Below, in pieces: positions 1-5,604 of a DNA stretch of 6,823 nucleotides. Under the pieces are notes generated by a model. That model was not told the origin of the DNA. It was given only the letters and a program-made list of their open reading frames with translations, and did no database searches. Source of the DNA: Bacteroidota bacterium (GTDB lineage: Bacteria; Bacteroidota; Bacteroidia; Bacteroidales; B18-G4); NCBI GenBank assembly GCA_030635045.1, contig DAOVZP010000091.1, forward strand, positions 1 to 6,823, written 5' to 3'. How positions within the stretch are numbered: position 1 is the first letter of the stretch; every line of letters begins with the position of its first letter. The translations under genes were made by a program, and so were the position numbers.

Positions 1-613
1 ATTTAATATTGCATTTTAATAGAAGTCGATCCCCGATGTACGCTTCTAGCTTGTCACCAATTTGAATCGGGCCGACTCCGGCAGGTGTTCCGGTGAAGAT
101 GAGGTCGCCGGTTTTTAGTGTGAAGAATTTTGACAGGTATGCAATGAGGTCATCAAAGTCGAATATCATATCTGCAGAATTGCCTTCCTGAACAGTTTCG
201 CCGTTCTTGTCCAGATGGAAACCGATGTCATTCAGATCGGCAAATTCATCTTTATTAATAAATTCCATGCTGAGCGGAGCCGAAGCATCAAATGCCTTGG
301 CGATCTCCCAGGGAAGCCCTTTTGCCTTGGCCTTGGCCTGCAGGTCGCGGGCGGTAAAATCAATGCCAATGCCAATTTCATTATAATAGGTATGTGCAAA
401 TTTCTTTTGGATATTCTTGCCAAGCTTGTTGATCTTCACTACCAGTTCGCATTCATAATGAATGTCTTCCGAAAAATCAGGGTAGTAAAACGGCCTGTTC
501 CTCCTGAGCAGGGCAGTATCGGGCTTCAGGAAAAAGACCGGGTTTTCCGGCACAGGGTTGTTCAGTTCTCTGGCATGGTCAACATAATTCCTGCCAATGC
601 AGATGATCTTCAT
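1..613 (-). CDS. FAHD1-like fumarylacetoacetate hydrolase family protein (last stop-codon bases cut off)
   Basis: I translated this from the reverse strand: 204 codons are readable from the ATG at 613-611. Only the first base (T) of the next codon, very likely the stop, lies inside the window, so the protein is probably complete. It is a single FAH fold of the short FAHD1 type. Visible landmarks are the N-terminal GRNYVDHARE with H13 and E16 (the lid His-Glu pair of FAHD1), metal ligands E54, E56 (HYECEL) and D85 (GIDFTARD), K106 in GLPWEIAKAF, and the FTGTPAGVG loop at 173-181. Family members are cytosolic Mg/Mn enzymes acting on acylpyruvates or oxaloacetate (hydrolysis, decarboxylation or tautomerisation); which substrate applies here cannot be read from sequence. 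An in-frame TGA upstream near 652 and the family-typical MKIICIGRNY support this start. It lies 54 bases after the exonuclease stop, so it may be last in that transcript. Confidence 0.9.
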   Translation of the reverse strand, partial: MKIICIGRNYVDHARELNNPVPENPVFFLKPDTALLRRNRPFYYPDFSEDIHYECELVVKINKLGKNIQKKFAHTYYNEIGIGIDFTARDLQAKAKAKGLPWEIAKAFDASAPLSMEFINKDEFADLNDIGFHLDKNGETVQEGNSADMIFDFDDLIAYLSKFFTLKTGDLIFTGTPAGVGPIQIGDKLEAYIGDRLLLKCNIK

Positions 614-667
614 GTCGAGCTTGGTATTTAGTTGATTATCTTGCTTTTGTCAGATGGCCATAAGTAC

Positions 668-1483
668 TTAAAACAGCTTAGGGTCGGTATATCTCTTTTT
701 GATGGCTGTGATCACCTTCTTGGTAGACAGGGGAAACTCAGCTTTGATCATCCAGTCGAAATACTGGGGCTCCTTCCTGAAAACCTCTTCCACTGTTCTC
801 CCTTTGTGCTTGCCAAAGTTGAAAACTTCTTCCTGCTTCGCATTGAAAACAATATGGCCTATGAGATCGACAAAGCGTGTATTGTAGGAAAAATCATGCA
901 ATGCCTTCATATCGTTTTTGATCGGCTGGCTGACGTTCCCGTCATTATCTTTATACTCCGTGTCTTCGTAATGTGTGACCTGAGCTTTCAATATTTCATA
1001 GGTGGCCATGGTGTCGGCCTCTGCGGAATGTGCATTCTCCAGCTCTTTGTCGCAATAGAATTTATATGCAGCCCTGAGGTTTCTGGGCTCCATCTTGTGG
1101 AAGATGTTCTGCACATCAATAAAGTAGCGGTCGCGAAGGTCAAAGTCAATATCAGCCCGCAGGAACTCCTCCACGAGCAGCGGGATGTCGAACTTATTGG
1201 AATTGTATCCCGACAGGTCACAGTCTTTAAATAAGTCGTTGAGCCCCACTGCCAGTTCTTTAAAAGTGGGTTCATCCTTCACGTCATCATCGGAGATGCC
1301 ATGGATGAGTGTCGAATCCAGGGGGATGGGAATACCCGGGTTCACCCTGTAGGTTTTTACCTGTGTGCTGTTGTCTGGTTCTACCCTGATGATGCATATC
1401 TCAACGATACGGTCAGTGGCAACGCGGATGCCTGTGGTTTCCAGGTCGAAAATGGCCAGGGGCCTGCTTAAGTTCAATTCCAT
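668..1483 (-). CDS. DEDDh 3'-5' exonuclease with ExoX-like C-terminal module
   Basis: A 271-residue protein of the DnaQ/RNase T exonuclease superfamily, which removes nucleotides from 3' ends of DNA or RNA with two metal ions. All five DEDDh residues are seen: D13 and E15 (FDLETTG), D99 (GYNSNKFDIPLL), H152 and D157 (AHSAEADT). HGISDDDV at 61-68 is also typical. After about residue 215 comes a short second module (FGKHKG at 223-228, then EPQYFDWM at 238-245) that resembles the C-terminal domain of ExoX-like proteins. No polymerase or helicase part is fused. The protein is longer than the bare roughly 180-residue epsilon fold because of this tail and a charged linker (172-192). It probably acts in DNA repair or processing, but the substrate is not determined. 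A good ribosome binding site is not evident near the start; AGGAAA lies about 25 bases upstream. It follows the E2 stop by 72 bases. Confidence 0.9.
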   Translation of the reverse strand: MELNLSRPLAIFDLETTGIRVATDRIVEICIIRVEPDNSTQVKTYRVNPGIPIPLDSTLIHGISDDDVKDEPTFKELAVGLNDLFKDCDLSGYNSNKFDIPLLVEEFLRADIDFDLRDRYFIDVQNIFHKMEPRNLRAAYKFYCDKELENAHSAEADTMATYEILKAQVTHYEDTEYKDNDGNVSQPIKNDMKALHDFSYNTRFVDLIGHIVFNAKQEEVFNFGKHKGRTVEEVFRKEPQYFDWMIKAEFPLSTKKVITAIKKRYTDPKLF

Positions 1484-1515
1484 GAAAGTGCGGATTATCG
1501 GTTTGTGATTTCCTG

Positions 1516-1523
1516 CTAAAGTA
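1516..1523 (-). promoter_or_regulatory. Possible -7 promoter box for the exonuclease gene
   Basis: On the minus strand this reads TACTTTAG, a 7-of-8 match to the Bacteroidetes -7 box TAnnTTTG, 32 bases before the exonuclease start. A TTTG lies 15 bases upstream of it, closer than the usual spacing of about 20. This could be an internal promoter separating exonuclease and FAH expression from the E2 gene. The match may be chance in AT-rich sequence. Confidence 0.2.
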
Positions 1524-1555
1524 CAGGAATTTGTTTATCAAATGATTGAAAATGA

Positions 1556-2839
1556 TCAGATATTCCTTTCTGTATCGAAATTCTCCAGCAATTCAGCCAG
1601 GCGCTTGAGGTACATGCCACCCAGGGCACCATCCACGATGCGGTGGTCATAGGCCAGGGAAAGGATCATCATATGCCTGATCCCGATCATGTCGCCCTGG
1701 TCAGTCTCAATAACGACAGGCTTTTTCCTGATCGCGCCAATGCCCAATATGGCAACCTGTGGCTGGTAGATGATAGGCGTACCGGTTATACTGCCAAATG
1801 AGCCGAAGTTAGTAGTGGTAAAAGTGCCCCCCTGTATCTCGTCCGGCAGTAGCTTGTTTGCCCTTGCCCTGCCGGCGAGGTCGTTCACATCCCTTGTGAT
1901 GCCCAGCAGGCTCTTCTGATCAGCATTCCTGATCACAGGGACGATGAGGTTACCGTCCGGCAATGCTGCAGCCATGCCGATGTTAATGCTTTTGCGTATG
2001 ATCATCTTCGTGCCGTCAACACTGGCATTGATACGCGGATAATCTTTGATGGCCTGTGCCGTGGCTTCAATGATGATAGGTGTGAATGTGAGCTTCTCGC
2101 CTTCACGCTTCATCACCAGGTCCTTGACCTTATTGCGCCAGTTCACCACATTGGTCATATCAACCTCAATGAAGGAGGTAACGTGCGGTGAAACCTGTTT
2201 CGACATCACCATATGGTCTGCAATAAGCTTACGCATGCGGTCCATCTCAATGATCTCGTCACCGGCGGCACTGACAACAGGAGGCGCAACAGTTGGCTTT
2301 GGCGTCGATGCTTTAACGGCTGAAGCCGATGTTGCAGGCCTGTTTTTCAGAAAGTTCAGAATATCCTGTTTTGTTACCCGGCCTTCTTTGCCTGTGCCTG
2401 AAATGCTTTCCAGTTCAGCCATGGAAACACCCTCAGTCTTAGCGATATTTTTCACCAGTGGCGAATAGAAACGACTTGCTTCAACCGATCCTTCAGCAGC
2501 AGGGGGTGTTGTAACACTCACTGTTTTTATCTCAGCTTTTGCTTTTTCTTTTGCAGGCTCTTCAGTAGCTGCAGCGGCATCCTTCCCGCTATCATCCCCC
2601 TCGGTTTCGATAACAGCTATCACTTTTCCCACATCGACAACATCCCCTTCCTGAAAGAATACTTCCTTCAGGATTCCTTCAACAGGAGAAGGGATCTCCG
2701 AATCCACTTTGTCAGTGGCGATTTCGACAATTGCATCATCCTCTTCAATGGTATCTCCGGGGGACTTCAGCCACCTGATGATGGTTGCTTCAATAATGCT
2801 TTCACCCAGCTTTGGCATCACGATCTGAAAGTTGGCCAT
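1556..2839 (-). CDS. 2-oxo acid dehydrogenase E2 subunit (dihydrolipoamide acyltransferase)
   Basis: A 427-residue E2 core enzyme that accepts an acyl group from E1 on a swinging lipoyl arm and passes it to coenzyme A. Domains in order: one lipoyl domain (about 2-78) with the lipoylated K44 in ATDKVDSE; an Ala/Glu/Lys-rich linker (84-121); a peripheral subunit-binding domain (124-165, FYSPLVKNIAK to GRVTKQDIL); a second Ala/Pro/Thr/Ser-rich linker (166-195); and the catalytic trimer-forming domain (198-427) with H399 and D403 in DHRIVDG. All key residues are intact, and length is normal for one lipoyl domain. The acyl specificity (pyruvate, branched-chain or 2-oxoglutarate) cannot be settled by eye, and no E1 or E3 gene lies next to it here. 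The start is supported by AAAGGA seven bases upstream and by the usual lipoyl N-terminus. The glycosyltransferase gene ends 53 bases upstream. Confidence 0.95.
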   Translation of the reverse strand: MANFQIVMPKLGESIIEATIIRWLKSPGDTIEEDDAIVEIATDKVDSEIPSPVEGILKEVFFQEGDVVDVGKVIAVIETEGDDSGKDAAAATEEPAKEKAKAEIKTVSVTTPPAAEGSVEASRFYSPLVKNIAKTEGVSMAELESISGTGKEGRVTKQDILNFLKNRPATSASAVKASTPKPTVAPPVVSAAGDEIIEMDRMRKLIADHMVMSKQVSPHVTSFIEVDMTNVVNWRNKVKDLVMKREGEKLTFTPIIIEATAQAIKDYPRINASVDGTKMIIRKSINIGMAAALPDGNLIVPVIRNADQKSLLGITRDVNDLAGRARANKLLPDEIQGGTFTTTNFGSFGSITGTPIIYQPQVAILGIGAIRKKPVVIETDQGDMIGIRHMMILSLAYDHRIVDGALGGMYLKRLAELLENFDTERNI

Positions 2840-2846
2840 AGTATGA

Positions 2847-2852
2847 TCCTTT
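2847..2852 (-). promoter_or_regulatory. Ribosome binding site of the E2 gene
   Basis: AAAGGA on the minus strand ends seven bases before the ATG at 2839. It is the clearest Shine-Dalgarno-like element in the window and fixes the E2 start. Confidence 0.55.
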
Positions 2853-2860
2853 AATTCACC

Positions 2861-2892
2861 TAAATATACAAATAAGATGTCTGAATGTTCAA
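2861..2892 (-). promoter_or_regulatory. Possible E2 promoter between the glycosyltransferase and E2 genes
   Basis: On the minus strand TATATTTA (2868-2861) matches seven of eight positions of the Bacteroidetes -7 box TAnnTTTG. A TTG (2892-2890) lies 21 bases upstream, near the expected -33 position. The box ends 21 bases before the E2 start. It would let E2 be expressed independently of the glycosyltransferase. AT-rich context makes a chance match quite possible. Confidence 0.3.
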
Positions 2893-4866
2893 TTATCCTC
2901 TTCTTCCGAGTTCCCTGTATGCACGAAAGATGATGTTCATATCTGTGGTGAAGTTATAATCCCTGGCATAGATCAGGTTCAGTTTTCCCGTGATCTCCGG
3001 ATTTATTCGCTTTCTGATAAAAGCATCTTCAGGATGCAGAATGCCCCGCTTGATATGGGGGAGTTTCTCCGGCTCTGCAGGATTTTCAATATTGTACCCA
3101 ACCCATGAACGACGGGCAAACAGAACCATCAGGATATTCCTTACAAGGCCGCCGGGATTTTTTATGATGAAAATGTTTACGGGGAGAAAAATGAGCAGTG
3201 TTAAGGCGGTGATAATATCGACAAATCTCTTGTTTCTCAGGTTTCTTGGTGTGGTGATGGAGTTGATGCCAACAGTGTACAGGTCTCCGGAAGTGTTGAT
3301 GGAGTTACTGCCGATGATGGAAAGGCTGTCTTCCGGAGCGATCTTGAAGTCGACCCTGAGATGCTGCAGCTCCGACATCTTGTCGATGATCACCTGGTGG
3401 GGGAGGCTTTTGGAACAGAAGATCACTTCAGAGATCTTATAGATCGGGATGATCTCCGGCAGCTGTTCGATGGTGCCGATGAACAACTCGCTCCGCCGGG
3501 TATTGTTCTGTATGCTTACCAGGCCGACAAAGGCCGGTTTTAACCAGGTCTTATGTAAGAGATCGGCTACACGTTCTGCCTCATCTTTCTGTCCGACGAT
3601 GATGAAGCGCTTGTTTTTGACTTCGCCTCCTATCCTATACCTTTGGATCCCGGTCAGATGAAGGATCAGGCGTAATATTGTCATTGCACTGAAGCCCCAT
3701 ACGGCACCGAGAATTATGATCGCCCTCGAGAAACGGTACGATTCACTCAGCAAGGCATAAACCACCAGGATGAATACAGTGCCTAATGCTATTCCCTGAA
3801 AGATCTTGATGAGCCTGATAGGTTTGTCGTAGCCGCCACTGAGAAATACCGATAAAAGCCACACCAGGATATACAGGGGTACAGTAATAGTGATGAACTC
3901 CTGCGGATAGCTGCCGCCATCGGGGAAGATCACCCTGGTTTCCCAGTATTCCTTGATAAAGTATATCCCGGCAAATATTATGATGATGTCGAGGATTGGC
4001 AGGAGGGCCTTTTTGAAGAACCTGTTCATAACGGCCAGGGAGGCGCGTAGCCAGATGGCCATATTGATCAGCAGGGAGAACATCCGTGCATTTTTTTGGG
4101 AGAAGTGTTTGCCGGCGAAGATGGCCATGGCCCTGTAAAATACGAAGACATAGTTTACGCTGCTCTTCTTGGTGCTTTCTCCCTTATAATGGATGATCCG
4201 GGTTTCGGGGAAATAATAATTCTTATACCCTGCCTTGATGATCCGGTAGGAGAGGTCGATATCTTCCCCGTACATAAAGAAATCCTCATCCAGCAAGCCG
4301 GTTTTGTCAAGGGCTTCCCTGCGCATGAACATGAATGCCCCGGAAAGGATATCCACCTCGTTGATCTCATCCTTATCGAGATAGCCGAGATGGTATTTGC
4401 CAAAAATCCTGGAACGCGGAAAGATCCTTGATAAGCCAAAGATCTTGTAGAAGGCAACATCGGGTGTGGGCAGGCCACGTTTTGACTCAGGGAGGAAGTT
4501 GCCTTTGCCATCGATCATTTTCACGCCAAGCCCCCCGGCTTCAGGGTGCGCATCCATAAATGCAATGATCTTGCTGAAGGTGTCGTCTTCAACAATGGTG
4601 TCGGGGTTCAGCAGAAGCACATATTCTCCCTTTGATTCGTGGATGGCCTGGTTGTTTGCCCTGGAAAAACCAACATTGTCTTTGTTGTCGATCAGCCTGA
4701 CTTCAGGGAATTTTTCCTTTACCAGCCGGACCGACCCGTCAACAGAGTTATTGTCGACCACCCACACATCCGCTTCTATGCCTTTGATGGCACGGCGTAC
4801 CGAAGTAAGGCACTGGTCAAGGAAGTGCTTCACGTTATAGTTGACAATAACAATGGAAAGTTTCAT
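2893..4866 (-). CDS. Membrane-anchored GT2 glycosyltransferase fused to a degenerate polyprenyl-phosphate glycosylphosphotransferase module
   Basis: A 657-residue two-part protein. Residues 1-255 form a family 2 glycosyltransferase of the rhamnosyltransferase (WbbL-like) type: LSIVIVNYN at the N-terminus, VVDNNSVDGS with D38, LLLNPDT (D89) and FFMYGEDIDLSYR (E201, D202). It should transfer a nucleotide-activated sugar to a cell-surface glycan at the cytoplasmic face. Residues 260-657 resemble a WcaJ/WbaP-type enzyme: four hydrophobic segments (about 288-304, 325-343, 356-373, 383-404), a Rossmann-like domain (418-510; KRFIIVGQ, GTIEQLPEII, ISEVIF), a fifth hydrophobic stretch (549-568) after NKRFVDI, and the C-terminal DYNFTTDMNIIFRAY. 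The catalytic part of the phosphotransferase is missing, so this half probably anchors or organises rather than catalyses. AGAAGGA lies 11 bases before the ATG. The gene diverges from the Rrf2 gene. The sugar and acceptor are unknown. Confidence 0.88.
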   Translation of the reverse strand: MKLSIVIVNYNVKHFLDQCLTSVRRAIKGIEADVWVVDNNSVDGSVRLVKEKFPEVRLIDNKDNVGFSRANNQAIHESKGEYVLLLNPDTIVEDDTFSKIIAFMDAHPEAGGLGVKMIDGKGNFLPESKRGLPTPDVAFYKIFGLSRIFPRSRIFGKYHLGYLDKDEINEVDILSGAFMFMRREALDKTGLLDEDFFMYGEDIDLSYRIIKAGYKNYYFPETRIIHYKGESTKKSSVNYVFVFYRAMAIFAGKHFSQKNARMFSLLINMAIWLRASLAVMNRFFKKALLPILDIIIIFAGIYFIKEYWETRVIFPDGGSYPQEFITITVPLYILVWLLSVFLSGGYDKPIRLIKIFQGIALGTVFILVVYALLSESYRFSRAIIILGAVWGFSAMTILRLILHLTGIQRYRIGGEVKNKRFIIVGQKDEAERVADLLHKTWLKPAFVGLVSIQNNTRRSELFIGTIEQLPEIIPIYKISEVIFCSKSLPHQVIIDKMSELQHLRVDFKIAPEDSLSIIGSNSINTSGDLYTVGINSITTPRNLRNKRFVDIITALTLLIFLPVNIFIIKNPGGLVRNILMVLFARRSWVGYNIENPAEPEKLPHIKRGILHPEDAFIRKRINPEITGKLNLIYARDYNFTTDMNIIFRAYRELGRRG

Positions 4867-4877
4867 GCTTTCGGTTT

Positions 4878-4884
4878 TCCTTCT
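4878..4884 (-). promoter_or_regulatory. Ribosome binding site of the glycosyltransferase gene
   Basis: AGAAGGA on the minus strand lies 11 bases before the ATG at 4866, slightly farther than ideal. It supports the chosen start, which also begins exactly at the conserved GT2 strand LSIVIVNYN. Confidence 0.4.
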
Positions 4885-4891
4885 GCGGGTT

Positions 4892-4899
4892 CAAAGATA
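4892..4899 (-). promoter_or_regulatory. -7 promoter box for the glycosyltransferase gene
   Basis: TATCTTTG on the minus strand is an exact match to the Bacteroidetes -7 consensus TAnnTTTG and ends 25 bases before the glycosyltransferase start, giving a leader of about 20 bases. No TTTG-like -33 box is seen at the expected distance; that place is taken by the 9-bp tandem array. Consensus and spacing are established for the phylum; use as a promoter here is inferred. Confidence 0.5.
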
Positions 4900-4907
4900 G
4901 GAAATAA

Positions 4908-4979
4908 AGTACTTAGAGTACTTGGAGTACTTGAAGTACTTAGAGTACTTGCAGTACCTGGAGTGTCTGCAGTGTGTGT
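4908..4979. repeat. 9-bp tandem array, 8 units, consensus AGTACTTRG
   Basis: Eight contiguous 9-base units start at 4908, 4917, 4926, 4935, 4944, 4953, 4962 and 4971. The first five carry a perfect AGTACT palindrome (AGTACTTAG, AGTACTTGG, AGTACTTGA, AGTACTTAG, AGTACTTGC). The last three drift (AGTACCTGG, AGTGTCTGC, AGTGTGTGT), so purity falls with distance from the glycosyltransferase gene. The array lies in the divergent intergenic region and covers the -33 and upstream region of the glycosyltransferase promoter. Variable copy number is plausible for such an array but cannot be judged from one sequence. Confidence 0.9.
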
Positions 4980-4986
4980 GTCCTGA

Positions 4987-5020
4987 CGGCTTATTATTTG
5001 AATTCAGTTAAAATAAGCCG
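4987..5020. promoter_or_regulatory. 9-bp inverted repeat in the divergent promoter region
   Basis: CGGCTTATT (4987-4995) and AATAAGCCG (5012-5020) are perfect inverted repeats separated by 16 bases. Neither flanking gene ends here, so a terminator role for them is unlikely. It lies about 50 bases upstream of the Rrf2 promoter box and could be a protein-binding site. A second weaker pair (CGCTT 5019-5023, AAGCG 5036-5040, followed by five T) overlaps its right edge. Confidence 0.4.
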
Positions 5021-5070
5021 CTTTATGCAATTTTTAAGCGTTTTTACTTCCCGGAAAACAAAAAGAAATA

Positions 5071-5078
5071 TACATTTG
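5071..5078 (+). promoter_or_regulatory. -7 promoter box for the Rrf2 gene
   Basis: TACATTTG is an exact match to the Bacteroidetes -7 consensus TAnnTTTG and ends 26 bases before the Rrf2 ATG, the same layout as the divergent glycosyltransferase promoter. A clear -33 TTTG is not seen; only a T-rich stretch lies near 5041-5045. Transcription would start around 5084, within the palindrome described next. Confidence 0.5.
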
Positions 5079-5082
5079 GGTA

Positions 5083-5101
5083 ATTAATTACTAAAATTAA
5101 T
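5083..5101. promoter_or_regulatory. Candidate Rrf2 operator palindrome
   Basis: ATTAATT (5083-5089) and AATTAAT (5095-5101) form perfect 7-base arms around a 5-base spacer. The site lies between the -7 box and the ATG, where a bound repressor would block transcription. Rrf2-family regulators often autoregulate through AT-rich dyads of this size. The local AT richness raises the chance of a random palindrome. Confidence 0.4.
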
Positions 5102-5104
5102 AAA

Positions 5105-5509
5105 ATGTCAAAAATTCTGAACATCAGTGAAGCCGCCTCTATTGCCGTACATGGAATTATACTGGTGGCGAGGTCTGATAAGCTGGTGAACGTGAACTAT
5201 ATAGCTGAACTTACTGCCAGTTCCAGGCATCATGTGGCTAAGGTATTTCAACGTCTTGTTAAAGAAGGATTTATAAATTCAAGCCGTGGGCCTTCCGGTG
5301 GATTTTCCCTGAAGATGGCACCGGAAGACATTTCTTTTCTTGATATATATGAAGCCATAGAAGGAAAGATCATCATCACAAAATGCCCTCTGGATAAACC
5401 CATCTGCCCTTTCGATAAGTGTATCTTCCAAAACGTGATCACAGATCTTACCCTTGAATTCAGAACCTATATGGAGGAGCAGACGTTGGATAAATATTTG
5501 GATTACTGA
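5105..5509 (+). CDS. Rrf2-family transcriptional regulator with Fe-S type cysteine triad
   Basis: A 134-residue winged-helix regulator of the Rrf2 family (IscR, NsrR, RsrR and relatives), close to the normal family length. The DNA-binding region covers about 8-69: a helix-turn-helix around NYIAELTASSRHHVAKVFQ (31-49) and the wing RGPSGGFSL (61-69). The dimerisation helix follows, beginning at about residue 78. Three cysteines, C94, C101 and C106 (KCPLDKPICPFDKC), have the spacing of the Fe-S cluster ligands of IscR and NsrR, so the protein probably senses Fe-S status, NO, oxygen or redox state. Which of these cannot be told from sequence. No Shine-Dalgarno is visible; the leader is A/T-rich, which is common in Bacteroidetes. 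It precedes the ferredoxin-like gene on the same strand by 103 bases of repeat, suggesting it regulates that gene and itself. Confidence 0.92.
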   Translation: MSKILNISEAASIAVHGIILVARSDKLVNVNYIAELTASSRHHVAKVFQRLVKEGFINSSRGPSGGFSLKMAPEDISFLDIYEAIEGKIIITKCPLDKPICPFDKCIFQNVITDLTLEFRTYMEEQTLDKYLDY

Positions 5510-5604
5510 AATCTGAAATCTGAAATTAGTAACCAGTATCCAGTAACCAGTATCCAGCATCCAGCATCCAGTATCCAGTAACCAGCATCCAGTAACCAGT
5601 AACC
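5506..5604. repeat. Heptamer tandem tract: 3 x CTGAAAT then 11 x AGYAWCC
   Basis: Three exact CTGAAAT units (5506-5526) are followed, after one T, by eleven 7-base units at 5528-5604. These are AGTAACC, AGTATCC, AGTAACC, AGTATCC, AGCATCC, AGCATCC, AGTATCC, AGTAACC, AGCATCC, AGTAACC and AGTAACC. Only two positions in the unit vary (T/C and A/T). The first CTGAAAT contains the Rrf2 stop codon TGA (5507-5509), and the tract ends eight bases before the ferredoxin-like ATG. It therefore fills almost the whole gap between the two genes. No spacers are present, so this is not a CRISPR array. Confidence 0.92.

Noticed and set aside
215..631. Plus-strand open frame of 138 residues
   Set aside because: It is antisense to the FAHD1-like gene, which has a full set of catalytic residues on the minus strand.
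632..1234. Plus-strand open frame of 200 residues
   Set aside because: It lies almost wholly inside the minus-strand exonuclease, whose translation carries all DEDDh motifs. The plus-strand product has no recognisable domain and is the antisense shadow.
1525..1545. Small hairpin ATTTG/CAAAT after the E2 stop as a terminator
   Set aside because: A 5-base AT-rich stem without a following T run is too weak to call.
4639..4986. Plus-strand open frame ending in a repetitive Val-Leu-rich tail
   Set aside because: The first part is antisense to the glycosyltransferase, and the repetitive tail is just the 9-bp array read as codons. No start signal or domain supports it.
5019..5045. Rho-independent terminator (CGCTT/AAGCG stem followed by five T)
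   Set aside because: The stem is only five base pairs with a 12-base loop, and no plus-strand gene ends upstream of it. Kept only as part of an inverted-repeat observation.
5528..5604. Possible CRISPR or direct-repeat attachment array
   Set aside because: Units are seven bases with no spacers, far too short for CRISPR repeats, and no integrase or cas gene is nearby.
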